Source of the DNA: an uncultured Rhodocyclaceae bacterium
Lineage (GTDB): Bacteria; Pseudomonadota; Gammaproteobacteria; Burkholderiales; Rhodocyclaceae
DNA length: 14,602 nt
Assembly: GCA_900549295.1 (NCBI GenBank)
Contig: URNG01000082.1
Coordinates: 1-14,602, forward strand
Direction: 5' to 3'
How positions within the stretch are numbered: position 1 is the stretch's first letter; every line of letters starts with the position of its first letter. A model generated the notes under the pieces. It searched no databases. It saw only the letters and a list, made by a program, of their open reading frames with translations, and had not been told where the DNA came from. Positions 13,331-14,602 of the stretch are shown here, piece by piece. The position numbers and the translations under genes are program-made.

Positions 13331-13337
13331 GGACGCC

Positions 13338-14602
13338 ATGCAGGTTCAGCCGCAAAGCCCGCCCGAACTGCTCGCCCGCTACGCCGCGCGGCCCGACCGT
13401 TACGACGAACTCTGCCAGCGCATCGGCAACGTGGTGGCGGTGCGGCCGCACTGGCGCGATTTCTTCCAGCAACTGGTGGCGCTGCCAAGGGCGGAGATTC
13501 AGGCGCGGCGCGAGTCGCTGCGTCGGCTGGTGCACGAGAACGGCATCACCTACAACGTCTATGCCGACCCGCGCGGCTTCGAGCGGCCGTGGGATCTCGA
13601 CCTGCTGCCCTACATCCTGCCGACGGCGGAATGGGCGCAGATCGAGGCCGCGATGATCCAGCGCGCCACGCTGCTCAACCTGATCCTCGCCGATCTCTAC
13701 GGCGAGCAGACGCTGTTGCAGCAAGGGCTGATCCCGCCCGCGCTGATCTACGGCCACAGCGGCTTCCTGCGCCCGCTGGTGGGCGCGAAGCCGCCGCGCG
13801 ATCTGTTCCTGCACCTGTACGCGGTCGATCTGGCGCGTTCGCCCGATGGCCGCTGGTGGGTGGTGGCCGACCGCACCCAGGCGCCGTCCGGCGCGGGTTA
13901 TGCGCTGGAGAACCGCAGCGTGGTGGCGCGGGTGCTGCCGGAGCTTTATCGCGCCGCCAACGCGCAGCCATTGGCCCCCTTCTTCGAGGATTTCCGCGCC
14001 AGCCTCGCCGGGCTGGCGCCGGGCAGCGCCGATTTGCAAGACAACGAAGCGCCGCTGATCGTGGTGCTGACGCCGGGGCCGTACAACGAAACCTACTTCG
14101 AGCACGCCTTCCTCGCCCGCGAGATGGGTTTTCCGCTGGTCGAAGGCCAGGATCTGACCGTGCGCGACGAGCAGGTCTTTCTGCGGACACTGGACGGCCT
14201 GCGTCGGGTGCATGTGATCCTGCGCCGGGTGGACGACATCTGGTGCGATCCGCTCGAACTGCGCGACGATTCGGCGCTCGGCGTGGCCGGCCTGGTGGCG
14301 GCGGTGCGCGCCGGCAGCGTGACGGTGGCGAACGCGCTCGGCAGCGGCATCCTGGAAACCGGCGCCTTGCTCGGTTATCTGCCGGCGCTGGCCGAGCACC
14401 TGCTCGGGCAGAAGCTGAAAATGCCCTCGGTGGCGACCTGGTGGTGCGGCGAGGAAGCCGCCTGCGCCTACGCGCTGACGCACCTGCGCGAACTGGTGGT
14501 CAAGCCCGCCTACCCGGCCATGCGCGGCGCGCCGGTATTCTGCGGCGACCTGCCGGCGGCGGCACTCGGCGCGCCGGCCGCGCCCGCATCAGAGCAACCA
14601 GG
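13338..14602 (+). CDS. Circularly permuted type 2 ATP-grasp protein, 5' part (runs off the window)
   Basis: The 421 codons to the window end are open, starting at the ATG at 13338 with GAGGA four bases upstream. Family landmarks are NGITYNVYADPRGFERPWDLD near 69-87, IQRATLLNLILADLYG near 107-122, YGHSGFLRP near 138-146, VADRTQAPSGAGYALENR near 176-193, LTPGPYNETYFEHAFLAREM near 244-263, the ILRRVDDIWCDPLELR segment near 294-309, AGSVTVANALGSGILE near 325-340, SVATWWCG near 364-371 and the nucleotide-binding LVVKPAY near 386-392. The family is a predicted ATP-dependent carboxylate-amine (peptide) ligase. In many beta-proteobacteria it is fused to an alpha-E (DUF403) domain and is about 850 residues; that part would lie beyond the window. 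It normally works with transglutaminase-like proteins in an uncharacterised peptide synthesis/processing pathway. Here the preceding partner is reduced to a remnant. Confidence 0.9.
   Translation, partial: MQVQPQSPPELLARYAARPDRYDELCQRIGNVVAVRPHWRDFFQQLVALPRAEIQARRESLRRLVHENGITYNVYADPRGFERPWDLDLLPYILPTAEWAQIEAAMIQRATLLNLILADLYGEQTLLQQGLIPPALIYGHSGFLRPLVGAKPPRDLFLHLYAVDLARSPDGRWWVVADRTQAPSGAGYALENRSVVARVLPELYRAANAQPLAPFFEDFRASLAGLAPGSADLQDNEAPLIVVLTPGPYNETYFEHAFLAREMGFPLVEGQDLTVRDEQVFLRTLDGLRRVHVILRRVDDIWCDPLELRDDSALGVAGLVAAVRAGSVTVANALGSGILETGALLGYLPALAEHLLGQKLKMPSVATWWCGEEAACAYALTHLRELVVKPAYPAMRGAPVFCGDLPAAALGAPAAPASEQP

Noticed and set aside
13185..14483. Minus-strand frame of 432 codons at the right end
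   Set aside because: It is antisense to the clearly recognisable ATP-grasp gene and has an Arg/Gln/His-rich translation without motifs.
1..14602. CRISPR array, tRNA or rRNA genes, toxin-antitoxin or defence cassette
   Set aside because: No regularly spaced repeats, no cloverleaf-like segments and no proteins of those families were recognised on either strand.

Overview
The window looks like a high-GC beta-proteobacterial chromosome segment. The order pstS-pstC-pstA-pstB-phoU-phoB-phoR, the class II cytochrome c and the circularly permuted ATP-grasp/transglutaminase locus are all typical of that class. Rhodocyclales or a close relative is my best guess, from gene content only. The first ~700 bases do not fit this picture.

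Left end (1-1313, minus strand). Bases 1-702 encode the C-terminal part of a glycoside hydrolase family 20 beta-N-acetylhexosaminidase of a type familiar from Bacteroidota. Bases ~734-1313 encode the N-terminal half of a sugar-type ABC solute-binding protein. The two meet out of frame in an extremely C-rich stretch (703-733) that includes a run of 12 C. Each gene is broken exactly there, so this is either an assembly chimera or a recombination scar.

Middle left (1314-6200, plus strand). A non-coding spacer with an inverted REP-like pair is followed by a cytochrome c' carrying a lipobox, a COG2509 FAD-dependent dehydrogenase, a Na+/phosphate cotransporter-family protein with a PhoU-like cytoplasmic domain, and a YiiM-like MOSC protein. 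A degenerate Pho-box-like sequence lies just before the Na/Pi gene.

Phosphate locus (6179-12718, minus strand). This is a complete Pst/Pho operon. PstS binds periplasmic phosphate, PstC/PstA form the channel and PstB is the ATPase. PhoU links transporter state to the PhoR kinase, and PhoB is the transcription factor. A clear Pho box sits upstream of pstS, so the operon should be self-activated under phosphate limitation. A 12-bp hairpin and a 17-bp tandem repeat lie between pstS and pstC. phoR ends by overlapping the convergent MOSC gene by 22 bp.

Right end (12719-14602, plus strand). After a divergent intergenic region, a 54-codon remnant of the large transglutaminase-like protein keeps a good ribosome-binding site and start but stops almost at once. 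It lies 7 bases upstream of a circularly permuted type 2 ATP-grasp gene that runs off the window. An NtrC-type palindrome and a degenerate sigma-54-like promoter lie upstream, suggesting nitrogen control of this peptide-ligase/transglutaminase locus.

I see no tRNA, rRNA, CRISPR array, insertion sequence or phage genes. The most unusual points are the broken junction at the left and the truncated transglutaminase with its possible sigma-54/NtrC control at the right. I found no clear novel defence or mobile system.
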